This document shows positions 1 through 6,565 of a DNA stretch of 12,153 nt, in pieces. The stretch comes from JAFNAG01 sp964353465 (GTDB taxonomy: Bacteria; Acidobacteriota; UBA6911): assembly GCA_964353465.1 (NCBI GenBank), contig CAYGWQ010000153.1, forward strand, positions 1 to 12,153. The letters are read 5' to 3'. Each line of letters begins with the position of its first letter. Positions within the stretch are counted from its first letter, which is position 1. The position numbers and the translations under genes are program-made. The notes under the pieces were generated by a model. That model saw only the letters and a program-made list of their open reading frames with translations. It had not been told where the DNA came from and searched no databases.

Positions 1-206
1 CCGTGAGGCCGGGGTGTTCAGCCATTTAATGTGAGCGCCGAAGGTGCGGCACAATATCTGTGCCGGTCCTTCGGACCTCTATTCCTTGGCTTACGCAACC
101 CCGCCCTCACGGGCGGGGCTATTCTCTGCCGGCGCTTCGCGCCTCCCAAAGCAGAATGGTGTCCGCAGATGTTGCTTTAGGATTGCGGCTATGTTGGGGG
201 GCGGAG
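1..206. repeat. Left-edge gene-free region with G+C-rich hairpin repeats
   Basis: No gene is supported here; the short plus-strand ORFs lack family resemblance and sit on repeats. Visible structures are a hairpin GGTCC/GGACC with loop TTC (65-77), a perfect 8-bp hairpin CCCCGCCC/GGGCGGGG with loop TCAC (99-118), the linker CTATTCTCTGCCGGC (119-133), and a hairpin GGCGC/GCGCC with loop TTC (131-143). The order stem, linker, stem recurs at the right edge (12007-12050) with different but still complementary stem bases, so this is one family of interspersed structured repeats. The segment 33-52 recurs inverted at 11966-11985. The repeats resemble REP/BIME-like elements in style, but I do not recognise the family. 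Confidence 0.75.
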
Positions 207-236
207 CCTCCCCCTCGCGTTGGAACGAGGGGGAGG
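207..236 (-). terminator. Strong hairpin after the cytochrome operon, possible terminator
   Basis: A perfect 11-bp stem (CCTCCCCCTCG at 207-217 paired with CGAGGGGGAGG at 226-236) encloses an 8-nt loop, starting 10 nt beyond the stop codon of the minus-strand barrel gene. Position and strength fit a transcription end for the cytochrome operon. There is no T-tract on the minus strand, so it is not a canonical intrinsic terminator. It could instead be a transcript-stabilising hairpin or another copy of the local hairpin repeats. The G-run just beyond it (195-201) could form a competing pairing. Confidence 0.45.
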
Positions 237-246
237 TGGTAGGTAC

Positions 247-2355
247 TTAGCGGGTATAAACCAGGGAGAAGGTCATCATGTGCATCTTGTAATTTTTGAA
301 ACCGAAATTCTTCTCGCTGTAACCGAAATACTGCCAGGAGGGCTTGAATGCCAGGCCGCCCACCAGTGGGATCAACAGGGATGCGTAAGGCTGGTGGAAC
401 TCGAGCTGGTTGCTTCCCCGGCTGATGATTCCGCGGTAACCGAATTCCACCTTTGAGCCCCGGTAGAGGCCCACGCCCATGCTGCCGCCGAATCCGGAGA
501 TGCGCTCGTCGAAGATGGAGCGGTCCGTCCGGAAATTCTGGGGTATCACGTACAAGATGGAGGAATAGAGATCTGAGCGCGAGTAGTCGGCGCTGAGGCT
601 TATCCTTTCGTTCGGCTGCCAGTTTATGCCGCCTGAAAAGTTCCAGTCATGGGACCGGTAGTCGATGTCCAGGGCGTCATTGAGATTGCGTCGGACCGCA
701 AGCCTGCCGTTGAAGCTGAAACCCTTCCAGGCGCCGAACCGCCAGTCCAGGTTGTACTGGTCGTAGTCGAACAGATCGGTCCGGGTAAGGGCCTGGTTGG
801 ACTGGGTGTTCTCGTAATCGAGCCCGAAGCGTACCTTGGTGCTCGGGCGGTAGACAAAGCCGAAGATTGCGGTCTGCCCCGACATGTCGGATTCCGTCAC
901 GTTCTCGGAATCATCATTCTTCACATTTGTGAACGTGTAGCGATGCCCTGCACGGAGCGATAAGCCGTGGGCGATGTCGAGCTCAAACTCCGCCTGATTG
1001 CGCACCTGGTTGTAAACGAACTCGGTGCCCAGCATCTTGTTCACGGTAACGCTGGTTTTCGTGCCGCCGCCCAGGAGCGAGACGGCATCGATGTAGAAAG
1101 TGGACAGCAACGCGTCACCGGAGACGTGATAGTCAAGTGTGTCGACCGTATCCGTCAGGGTGAGGCGCGAGAATGGAGAGTACTCGATCAGGAATGAGCC
1201 GTTGTGATTGGGTTTCTTGGCCCGCCCGCTGAAGGTATCGTTGGCAGCTCCGTACGAAAGCAAATCCTCGATCGAAAACAGCGTCCCTTTTCTTTGTTCG
1301 CCCAGGGTGGTTTCGTTGTCTCCCATCGTGTACATGTAGCGGCCGATCATGCGCAGGTTCTCAAAAGGAGCGTACTTGGCGAGGATCCTGGTGGTCGGCA
1401 GCTTCAAACGCCCGTTCTGAAGGGTGCTGAGCGAAGTGAGAGTGACATCCTGGCCGAAGAAGGGGAGAGTTCCCTGATTGCCGCCAGGCTGTCCGGCATC
1501 GTTGAATGTGGTCCGGTTTTTCAACAGCCGGTAGCCTTCCTCGATCGTCAGATTAAGATTGGAAAGATTGAATTGGACGCCGCCGCGGATCTCGTCGGCT
1601 GTGTAGTCCCACTGAGTTTTCAGCAGGAACTGGTCACCAGTCATACCGACCGTAGTGAAACCCGGGCCGGAGCCCGTGTTGCGGGAGTACCCTACGAACG
1701 GGACGATCTTATGGTTGGGGAAGAGCCGCAACTCAAAGTCGGACATCCGGTAGTTGACGTCCAGATTGTGCTGAGGAAACAATTTCCCCTGGCCCAGGAG
1801 CGGGTTGGCAAAGCTGGAGACATAATTGAAATAGTTCATGTCCCGGTAACTTGCCCGGAACTGGTAGACATCCATGCGGCTTATGTTCAACCGCACTGTG
1901 TCGTAAGGATCTCCAATGTTATTGACCGACAGATCCAGTCTGTCAAACATCCCTGTGCCCGGCGCAGAACGCATGGTCAGATAGGAATTGAACAGCCGGG
2001 TTCCCTCAAACAGGTTCACCTGGCTCCGGTACATCTGCTCGTTACCGTCAATCGCGGAAGTCCAGCGATAGCCCACCTCGAAGGAGGTGCGCACATCGTA
2101 GGTCCCGAGCTTAAATCCCTCGGCGGGAGTTGCTGGCGGCTGGGATGCCGGCTTAGCCTGGGCGGCCTGCTTGTCGGATGCGGAGTCCGCATCCGCAGCG
2201 GTGCCGGCGTTTGCCGCACTCGCCGTTCCCGCTGGATTTGATTGAGCCGGAAGAGTGTGCATCATTCCGGCCATCAGAACCAGCGCAAGCGCGGCAAGCC
2301 CGACGAGAACGAATCTGGAACGGATCGGCTTGCAAAGACGAACATTCGTATTCAT
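247..2355 (-). CDS. MtrB/PioB-like outer-membrane beta-barrel of a porin-cytochrome conduit
   Basis: A 702-residue outer-membrane protein that probably forms the sheath through which a periplasmic decaheme cytochrome contacts its cell-surface partner. Residues 1 to about 38 look like a signal peptide (basic start, hydrophobic 15-31). They are followed by an Ala/Pro-rich low-complexity linker to about residue 78. The remainder alternates polar and aromatic residues as in beta-strands, with many Tyr-Arg, Asp-Tyr and Asn-Phe pairs, and ends in FSLVYTR, close to the usual aromatic C-terminus. Length fits MtrB (about 700). The start has GGAGG 8 nt upstream and lies 18 nt after the decaheme gene, so it is the last gene of the operon. 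The MtrB assignment rests on size, predicted barrel and gene order. The only cysteine is residue 8 in the signal region, so the N-terminal CxxC of Shewanella MtrB is absent. A general barrel protein is the alternative. Confidence 0.75.
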   Translation of the reverse strand: MNTNVRLCKPIRSRFVLVGLAALALVLMAGMMHTLPAQSNPAGTASAANAGTAADADSASDKQAAQAKPASQPPATPAEGFKLGTYDVRTSFEVGYRWTSAIDGNEQMYRSQVNLFEGTRLFNSYLTMRSAPGTGMFDRLDLSVNNIGDPYDTVRLNISRMDVYQFRASYRDMNYFNYVSSFANPLLGQGKLFPQHNLDVNYRMSDFELRLFPNHKIVPFVGYSRNTGSGPGFTTVGMTGDQFLLKTQWDYTADEIRGGVQFNLSNLNLTIEEGYRLLKNRTTFNDAGQPGGNQGTLPFFGQDVTLTSLSTLQNGRLKLPTTRILAKYAPFENLRMIGRYMYTMGDNETTLGEQRKGTLFSIEDLLSYGAANDTFSGRAKKPNHNGSFLIEYSPFSRLTLTDTVDTLDYHVSGDALLSTFYIDAVSLLGGGTKTSVTVNKMLGTEFVYNQVRNQAEFELDIAHGLSLRAGHRYTFTNVKNDDSENVTESDMSGQTAIFGFVYRPSTKVRFGLDYENTQSNQALTRTDLFDYDQYNLDWRFGAWKGFSFNGRLAVRRNLNDALDIDYRSHDWNFSGGINWQPNERISLSADYSRSDLYSSILYVIPQNFRTDRSIFDERISGFGGSMGVGLYRGSKVEFGYRGIISRGSNQLEFHQPYASLLIPLVGGLAFKPSWQYFGYSEKNFGFKNYKMHMMTFSLVYTR

Positions 2356-2373
2356 TAGCTCTTGCCTCCGGTT

Positions 2374-3303
2374 CTATTTCATAAACAAACGATCGAAATT
2401 GGAGCCATGGATCATCACATGGCAGGTGGTGCAATTTCGATACGTCGGGCTGTTCAGGTTATGGAACGATGGCGGCACCGACGTGAGGACGCTCTTGGAC
2501 GCCCGGTTGGTCGAGTGGCATTCCAGGCACAAGGAGGTCACGCTGGCGCGCACCAGCATCTTGGTGTTGTTGGAGCCGTGGGACTCATGGCAACCCTGGC
2601 ATCCGCGCAGATTGATTGCGGGATGCTCGAAGACGAACGGCCCCTGTTTTTCGGTGTGGCAGCGGACGCAGATCTCTTCTCCGGCGAAGCTGGAGCGCAT
2701 CTGCCGGCGATCGATGCCGCTGTGGGGCTGATGACAATCGGTGCATTCCATCGCCTTTTCCATCACCCTGTGATGGTATGGCTTCGAGAACTCCGTTTTT
2801 TGCTGGGTGTGGCAACGGATGCACAGGTTGGTGGCACGATCTTTCAGCGAGCGTGTCAGTACCGCCGGCTTGTGGACGCTGTGGCACGCGGCGCAGTCCA
2901 ATCCCTGCTTGGCATGCGCGCTGGCGGTGTAGCCGGAGACTTCATGATCTTTCTTGTGGCAGGCCAGGCACTGCTGGCTGTAGGTTTTAGCCGCTGTGCC
3001 TTTGAACCCGATAATTTTCGCTACATCACCCCCGCCTTCGATGTGAGCTTTGCCGGGGCCATGGCAGGACTCGCAAGGATTCTCGACCTTGAGCTTCGCG
3101 CTCTTCTCGAGAGTCGCGTGCGTATTCCTGTCAAAAGCCTTGACCACCTCCTCGTGACAGGCGGCGCAGTCTTGCGGGGCGGTTTCAGCCTTTTGGGGCT
3201 GGGCCCCGGCCAGCAACCCGTTGGGGTTGCCGGCCAGAACCCAGATTGTCAGGGCTGCCACGAAAGCCACGAGCAGGGTTTTAGCACTACGAGTTAGTGT
3301 CAT
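2374..3303 (-). CDS. Periplasmic decaheme c-type cytochrome, DmsE/MtrA family
   Basis: A 309-residue multiheme cytochrome that would carry electrons from the periplasm into the outer-membrane barrel encoded just downstream. It has an N-terminal signal peptide (hydrophobic residues 9-24, likely cleavage near the LAGAQ segment at 31-35). Ten CxxCH heme-attachment motifs follow: CAACH (46-50), CESCH, CLACH, CAACH, CIRCH, CTDCH, CVRCH, CQGCH, CLECH and CTTCH (291-295). Extra histidines spread between them can serve as distal ligands. Ten hemes in about 260 mature residues is the density of MtrA/DmsE proteins. I chose the ATG at 3303 because AGAGG lies 5 nt upstream and the signal peptide begins right there. 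An in-frame ATG at 3372 would add 23 residues inside the preceding gene. The gene begins 8 nt after the OmcA/MtrC-like gene ends, implying co-transcription. Confidence 0.93.
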   Translation of the reverse strand: MTLTRSAKTLLVAFVAALTIWVLAGNPNGLLAGAQPQKAETAPQDCAACHEEVVKAFDRNTHATLEKSAKLKVENPCESCHGPGKAHIEGGGDVAKIIGFKGTAAKTYSQQCLACHKKDHEVSGYTASAHAKQGLDCAACHSVHKPAVLTRSLKDRATNLCIRCHTQQKTEFSKPYHHRVMEKAMECTDCHQPHSGIDRRQMRSSFAGEEICVRCHTEKQGPFVFEHPAINLRGCQGCHESHGSNNTKMLVRASVTSLCLECHSTNRASKSVLTSVPPSFHNLNSPTYRNCTTCHVMIHGSNFDRLFMK

Positions 3304-3311
3304 GTTGGCCT

Positions 3312-5402
3312 CTATCGAGCGTGTGATTTGCCCACTGCGAAATCCGCGCTCTCTTTGTGGCATACCTCGCAAGACTCAACCTGCATGGTGCCAAACGTGG
3401 TGGTGTTGATAAACGCATGGGCTGCCGTCGAAACGGAGTCGTGGCATCCCAGGCAAGCGGCCGCTATCGGCAGTGTCGGGCTCCAGTAGTTCTTCGGTGT
3501 CACTGTCGCCACCGTGCCTGCGGGCGTCGGAACCGTGTAGGTGTTGCCGACGTGGCATGCAACGCAATTCCGCCGGTCTCCAGGATAGAGAACTTCCTTG
3601 AAGCTCGTACCTCCAAGGACATAGTCGCCAGTGAGCTCTTCCCCGGTATGAATCTTATGAGTCATCCACTGCATCGAAAATGATTCTGCGGCGGCGCCGG
3701 TTCCGGCGGTGCGCGACGGGTTGTGGCATACGACGCAGGCTTCGATCGTGTTCCGGTTGCTGCCGTGCAGCTGCAGCTTTTCGTGGCACTTGTTGCAGTT
3801 TGCCAGAGAAACAACCGTACGCCGCGGAGTAACCGTGGTTCCGGTTACGGCAAAATAGTTCACCACGTTGTCCAGGGCATCGCGCTGCGACAGGGTGGCT
3901 GTCGGATCTCCGCCCATGATGAGCGTGGCGTTGAGCCGTCCTTCCAACTCCAGCGCCCAAGTCCCGGAGGCGGTCGCCGGAATGGCAGCCTTGAATGTGT
4001 ACGTTGCGACTCCGTTTGCGAAGGTCGCGCCTGTGATCGTCTCGTTGATGGGCGCCATGTTGTAGTCAATGGTCGGACCCACAAAATTGGCTCTCAGTTG
4101 TCCGGTAGTCCCGCTGAATCTCGCCGGATCAATGGCGTTCCCGTTCCGATCTTTGATTGTGAACACGATGGTCGGTTTTTGCCCCGGGCCGGTATTGGTG
4201 AGGCTTTGGACCGTGAGTTTGGGGAGCAGCAGCTGTTTTGATTTGTACGGCACGGTGTGGGCGCCGACAACCGATGCGTCAAACTCGAACTGGCCTTCCG
4301 GTTGATGGCAGGAAGCGCACTGCGAGTTGTCGGCCGGACCGGCAACATGGTTCTCGCCGGTGGCAAAATCGAGGTTATCGTGGCATGAACCGCACGCCTC
4401 GGCGCTCGGGAAGAGCTTCCAGGCATTGACCTGCTGCTTCGGGTCCGGGGATCCAACCGGAGCCTTGTGGCAACTTTCGCAGTTGCGGATGTCCATCGGG
4501 TACGAGATGTGGGAAAAGTCGTTCACCGACTGGGCGTTGCCAATAATGATGTAAGGCTTGCCCCCGAGTACGCTCGGCAATGAAGAGCTTCTGTGGATCT
4601 TGTGAATCAGCACCTTCATGTCCTGCGATTCCCCGGTGTCGGGATCGATCGTCTGGGGCGTATGGCACAGAATGCAGATCTTCACTTCGCGCCTGCCGGT
4701 CTCGCCGTGCAGCGCAAGCGGATCGTGGCACTGGTTGCAGCTTGCCGTAAGGGCGATGTCGTGAATCTGGGTCACGGGCGATCCGTTCGGCACAAAGTCC
4801 TTCGTCGGATTCCCCACGTAAAAGCTCAGGCCCCACTCCCTCAGGTCTCGCCGGCCGTAAATGCCCAGCGTGTGCGTGCGGGCGGTATCGTAATTTGCCG
4901 GCAGGGTAGTGGCGAAGCGGTAGGTGTAGACACCGCCGCCCACCTCAGTCCAAGTCCCGCCCGAATCGGTCCCGGCCTGGACAGCCTTTACACCGGGATT
5001 CGGGCTGTTTGCCGGGGTAGTCACCGAACGCGTGGTGTACGCGACGTAATCGGTGACTTCGCCAGCCTTGCTCGCCGGCAGGTAGGCCAGGATGAAGCTC
5101 GAGCTGATCGCGCCTGGCGTCAAGATGCCCAGCCGATCCAAAGGCTGATCCAAATTGTCCGTATATTTCACGGTCACGACCGGCCTGCGGTCGGCAGGAA
5201 TCGTGATGTCCTGAATGATGATCTTGAGTCCGGGGCGGATGTAACTGGCCTCGGCCTCAGAAATATAGGATTCTTTCTGAAGAGCCGCGATGATCTGGTC
5301 TTCGCTCGTTTCCTCAACCAGAGCGGCAATTCCAAATGCAGCGGCCATGAAGAACAGCACCAACAAAATCGCCATCTTCGAGGCCTTTGTCCTCATTCTC
5401 AT
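3312..5402 (-). CDS. OmcA/MtrC-family decaheme c-type cytochrome, probable cell-surface terminal reductase
   Basis: A 696-residue decaheme cytochrome expected on the outer face of the outer membrane, exchanging electrons with minerals, shuttles or partner cells. After a signal peptide (basic residues 2-9, hydrophobic 10-28) the order is beta domain (about 30-220), pentaheme domain, beta domain (about 395-530), pentaheme domain, the OmcA/MtrC architecture. Heme motifs are CNQCH 222, CILCH 243, CESCH 308, CGSCH 337, CASCH 362, then CNKCH 536, CVVCH 556, CVACH 613, CLGCH 650 and CEVCH 678. Each pentaheme half has an HKIH motif (267-270, 582-585) that can supply distal ligands. The chosen ATG follows GGAGG by 4 nt; ATG 5396 (residue 3) has 10-nt spacing and is an alternative. 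A reading-frame extension to 5507 has no signal-peptide character. There is no lipobox and no cysteine before the first heme, so it is not a lipoprotein like Shewanella MtrC. First gene of the operon. Confidence 0.93.
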   Translation of the reverse strand: MRMRTKASKMAILLVLFFMAAAFGIAALVEETSEDQIIAALQKESYISEAEASYIRPGLKIIIQDITIPADRRPVVTVKYTDNLDQPLDRLGILTPGAISSSFILAYLPASKAGEVTDYVAYTTRSVTTPANSPNPGVKAVQAGTDSGGTWTEVGGGVYTYRFATTLPANYDTARTHTLGIYGRRDLREWGLSFYVGNPTKDFVPNGSPVTQIHDIALTASCNQCHDPLALHGETGRREVKICILCHTPQTIDPDTGESQDMKVLIHKIHRSSSLPSVLGGKPYIIIGNAQSVNDFSHISYPMDIRNCESCHKAPVGSPDPKQQVNAWKLFPSAEACGSCHDNLDFATGENHVAGPADNSQCASCHQPEGQFEFDASVVGAHTVPYKSKQLLLPKLTVQSLTNTGPGQKPTIVFTIKDRNGNAIDPARFSGTTGQLRANFVGPTIDYNMAPINETITGATFANGVATYTFKAAIPATASGTWALELEGRLNATLIMGGDPTATLSQRDALDNVVNYFAVTGTTVTPRRTVVSLANCNKCHEKLQLHGSNRNTIEACVVCHNPSRTAGTGAAAESFSMQWMTHKIHTGEELTGDYVLGGTSFKEVLYPGDRRNCVACHVGNTYTVPTPAGTVATVTPKNYWSPTLPIAAACLGCHDSVSTAAHAFINTTTFGTMQVESCEVCHKESADFAVGKSHAR

Positions 5403-5532
5403 AATGCCTCCAAAAAATCGCCCGTTGACAGTACAACCCTGAATAAACGCAGAAGCGTCTGATAACCGTAAGCAATTTTCTTGCCTAAGCGTAAAATATT
5501 TCAACACTGATGTAAATTTCAGCAGTTACGAA

Positions 5533-5702
5533 TGTTGCAGCCTTATACACAGTGTTTGGGAGCGGAACTATGGAGTTCTCGGTGGGTTATATCCCACAGA
5601 TATGGGCGTAACCTCTCGGCAACCCCCGATACAACCCTTTTCCCGCCTTACAGAAAACCCCCGAAGTGCAACAGGAACCAGTGGAGGAAAGCTCAACCTC
5701 CA
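5533..5702 (-). promoter_or_regulatory. Candidate structured leader of the cytochrome operon
   Basis: This stretch lies 130-300 nt upstream of the OmcA/MtrC-like start and is rich in short inverted repeats. Seen on the plus strand they are: TGGAGG 5682-5687 with CCTCCA 5697-5702; TCGG 5616-5619 with CCGA 5626-5629; and nested GGTTA 5585-5589/TAACC 5609-5613 around CCCA 5593-5596/TGGG 5603-5606. CCCAC 5593-5597 can alternatively pair with GTGGG 5582-5586, which excludes the nested form. TGTTGCA 5533-5539 with TGCAACA 5667-5673 could close most of the set. I could not match it to a known riboswitch, and transcription of this stretch is assumed. It may be chance structure or a decayed sequence. 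Confidence 0.25.
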
Positions 5703-5922
5703 GGGGTCTCGAATCTGATGCTACAGGATAAATCGTAAACTGCCGGCTGCCAATTTTCAATGGCTAAATTGATGCCAAATGTGGTTTTTTATAAAAAGGC
5801 ATCGTTGAAAAACTAGGCAAAACCCTGATTTTTAACCTGGTAGCCCCCCCCGGGTTTGTCCGCCCCCTTGCTCCAAGGTCGACTTGAGACCGGATTTCAG
5901 TGGATTCTGTCGCGAACATGTC

Positions 5923-5950
5923 GACCTCAGACCTCCGACCTCAGACCAGA
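5923..5950. repeat. Period-7 tandem repeat GACCTC(A/C)
   Basis: Four consecutive heptamers read GACCTCA, GACCTCC, GACCTCA and the diverged GACCAGA. The same 7-nt periodicity with related sequence returns at 6123-6150 and 6245-6272, so this is one of a local group of short tandem repeats. It resembles in style the heptameric short tandem repeats known from cyanobacterial intergenic DNA. No coding role is visible. Confidence 0.8.
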
Positions 5951-6023
5951 GGAGATTGAGCAGAGTCGCCATGCTGCCTGCGCAGAAGTAGCGAGAACAG
6001 AAAACAGGAGACGGAAAGGATCC

Positions 6024-6088
6024 AGCCGGCGGAACAGATGCCGGCTCCGGGGCGCAAAAAGCTGTTCCGAACTTGGCGTCTTTGCGCC
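6024..6088. repeat. Cluster of nested perfect inverted repeats
   Basis: Three perfect inverted repeats interlock: AGCCGGC 6024-6030 with GCCGGCT 6040-6046; GGAACAG 6031-6037 with CTGTTCC 6062-6068; and GGCGCAAA 6051-6058 with TTTGCGCC 6081-6088. They cannot all form in one simple fold, since GGAACAG is the loop of the first hairpin and pairs across into the loop of the third. The cluster directly abuts the larger inverted repeat that begins at 6071. Function is unknown. Confidence 0.6.
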
Positions 6089-6324
6089 TTGGAAGCTGTG
6101 AATAAATTGCCCGAGGCGAGGAGGAGACAGGAGACAGAAGTTAGAAGAAAGGCCTTCCAGTGGATCGGCACGTAGCGCCGTAAGGTATTCCTTGGATTGG
6201 GCTTGCATTATTCACTCCACCATGGGATTGCTCTTGATGCATTCTGACTCCTGACTCCTGTCTCCTGTCTTCTTTCATACTTGGCCAATTTATTCACAGC
6301 CTCCAAGCCTCCAAGACGCCACGT
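6071..6324. repeat. 67-nt imperfect inverted repeat built from 7- and 8-nt units
   Basis: The left arm 6071-6137 and right arm 6258-6324 align as reverse complements without gaps, by my hand count about 53 of 67 positions. The perfect core is GCTGTGAATAAATTG (6095-6109) against CAATTTATTCACAGC (6286-6300). Inner parts are heptamers: GGAGACA twice at 6123-6136, and TGACTCC, TGACTCC, TGTCTCC, TGTCTTC at 6245-6272. Outer parts are octamers: CTTGGCGT and CTTTGCGC at 6072-6087, and CCTCCAAG twice at 6300-6315. The spacer 6138-6257 has no recognisable gene. It could be a MITE-like unit or a local inverted duplication of a short repeat tract; no transposase or target-site duplication was identified. 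Confidence 0.7.
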
Positions 6325-6395
6325 TGAGGTCATTTTCATGCGTGCGGGTGCAGCACAGGCACATGATAAACTGCTCCCGATCCCGGCAGTATTTA

Positions 6396-6446
6396 TTTAA
6401 CCAAGATTTCATGCAACGTTAATAAAACCTTGATCTCCGATTAATA
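6396..6446 (+). promoter_or_regulatory. Candidate Pho box array upstream of the porin
   Basis: Five 7-nt units start exactly 11 nt apart: TTTAACC (6396), TTTCATG (6407), GTTAATA (6418), CTTGATC (6429) and ATTAATA (6440). All share TT at positions 2-3 and A at position 5. Pho-type response regulators bind direct repeats with an 11-nt period; known units include (C/T)TTAA(C/T)(C/T) in cyanobacteria and GTTCACC in Streptomyces. The array ends about 120 nt before the porin start. TAATAC (6443-6448), overlapping the last unit, could be a -10 element. The regulator gene is not in the window, so the assignment is inferred from the motif, its phasing and the target genes. Confidence 0.5.
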
Positions 6447-6565
6447 CTCTTCCACACCGGGAGAAGGCACTCCTTTACGCGATGATAAAGTCCTGTATTG
6501 ACATTACTTAGTCAGACAATCCGGCATCCGTGAATTCATCAGGTTGAGGCACGAGGCATCTGCGC

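Noticed and set aside
1204..2241. 345-residue plus-strand open frame opposite the barrel gene
   Set aside because: It lies entirely antisense to a convincing barrel gene, lacks any recognisable domain, and the long open frame is explained by G+C-rich codon structure on the other strand.
2362..3297. 311-residue plus-strand open frame opposite the DmsE-type gene
   Set aside because: It is antisense to a gene with ten CxxCH motifs, and its composition is a shadow of that gene.
4593..5462. 289-residue plus-strand open frame opposite the OmcA/MtrC-type gene
   Set aside because: Antisense shadow of a well-supported cytochrome gene; no domain or start signal of its own.
5403..5507. N-terminal extension of the OmcA/MtrC-type protein, including a Gln-Gly-Cys that might suggest a lipobox
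   Set aside because: GGAGG lies just before the ATG at 5402 and a proper signal peptide starts there. The extension is not hydrophobic, so the Cys is not a lipoprotein site.
5532..5738. 68-residue plus-strand open frame in the intergenic region
   Set aside because: No ribosome-binding site, no family resemblance, and it overlaps several inverted repeats; more likely non-coding.
5641..5740. GEMM (c-di-GMP or cAMP-GMP) riboswitch, suggested by GGAGGAAAGC and by the minus-strand segment around 5615-5630
   Set aside because: The fragments lie on opposite strands and the required first hairpin and tetraloop-receptor arrangement is missing.
5831..5838. Single Pho-box-like octamer TTTAACCT
   Set aside because: No second unit occurs 11 nt to either side, so it does not meet the repeat requirement.
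6498..6520. TTGACA promoter upstream of the porin
   Set aside because: The nearest -10-like sequence (GACAAT) is only 11 nt away, and nothing resembling TATAAT occurs at 16-18 nt.
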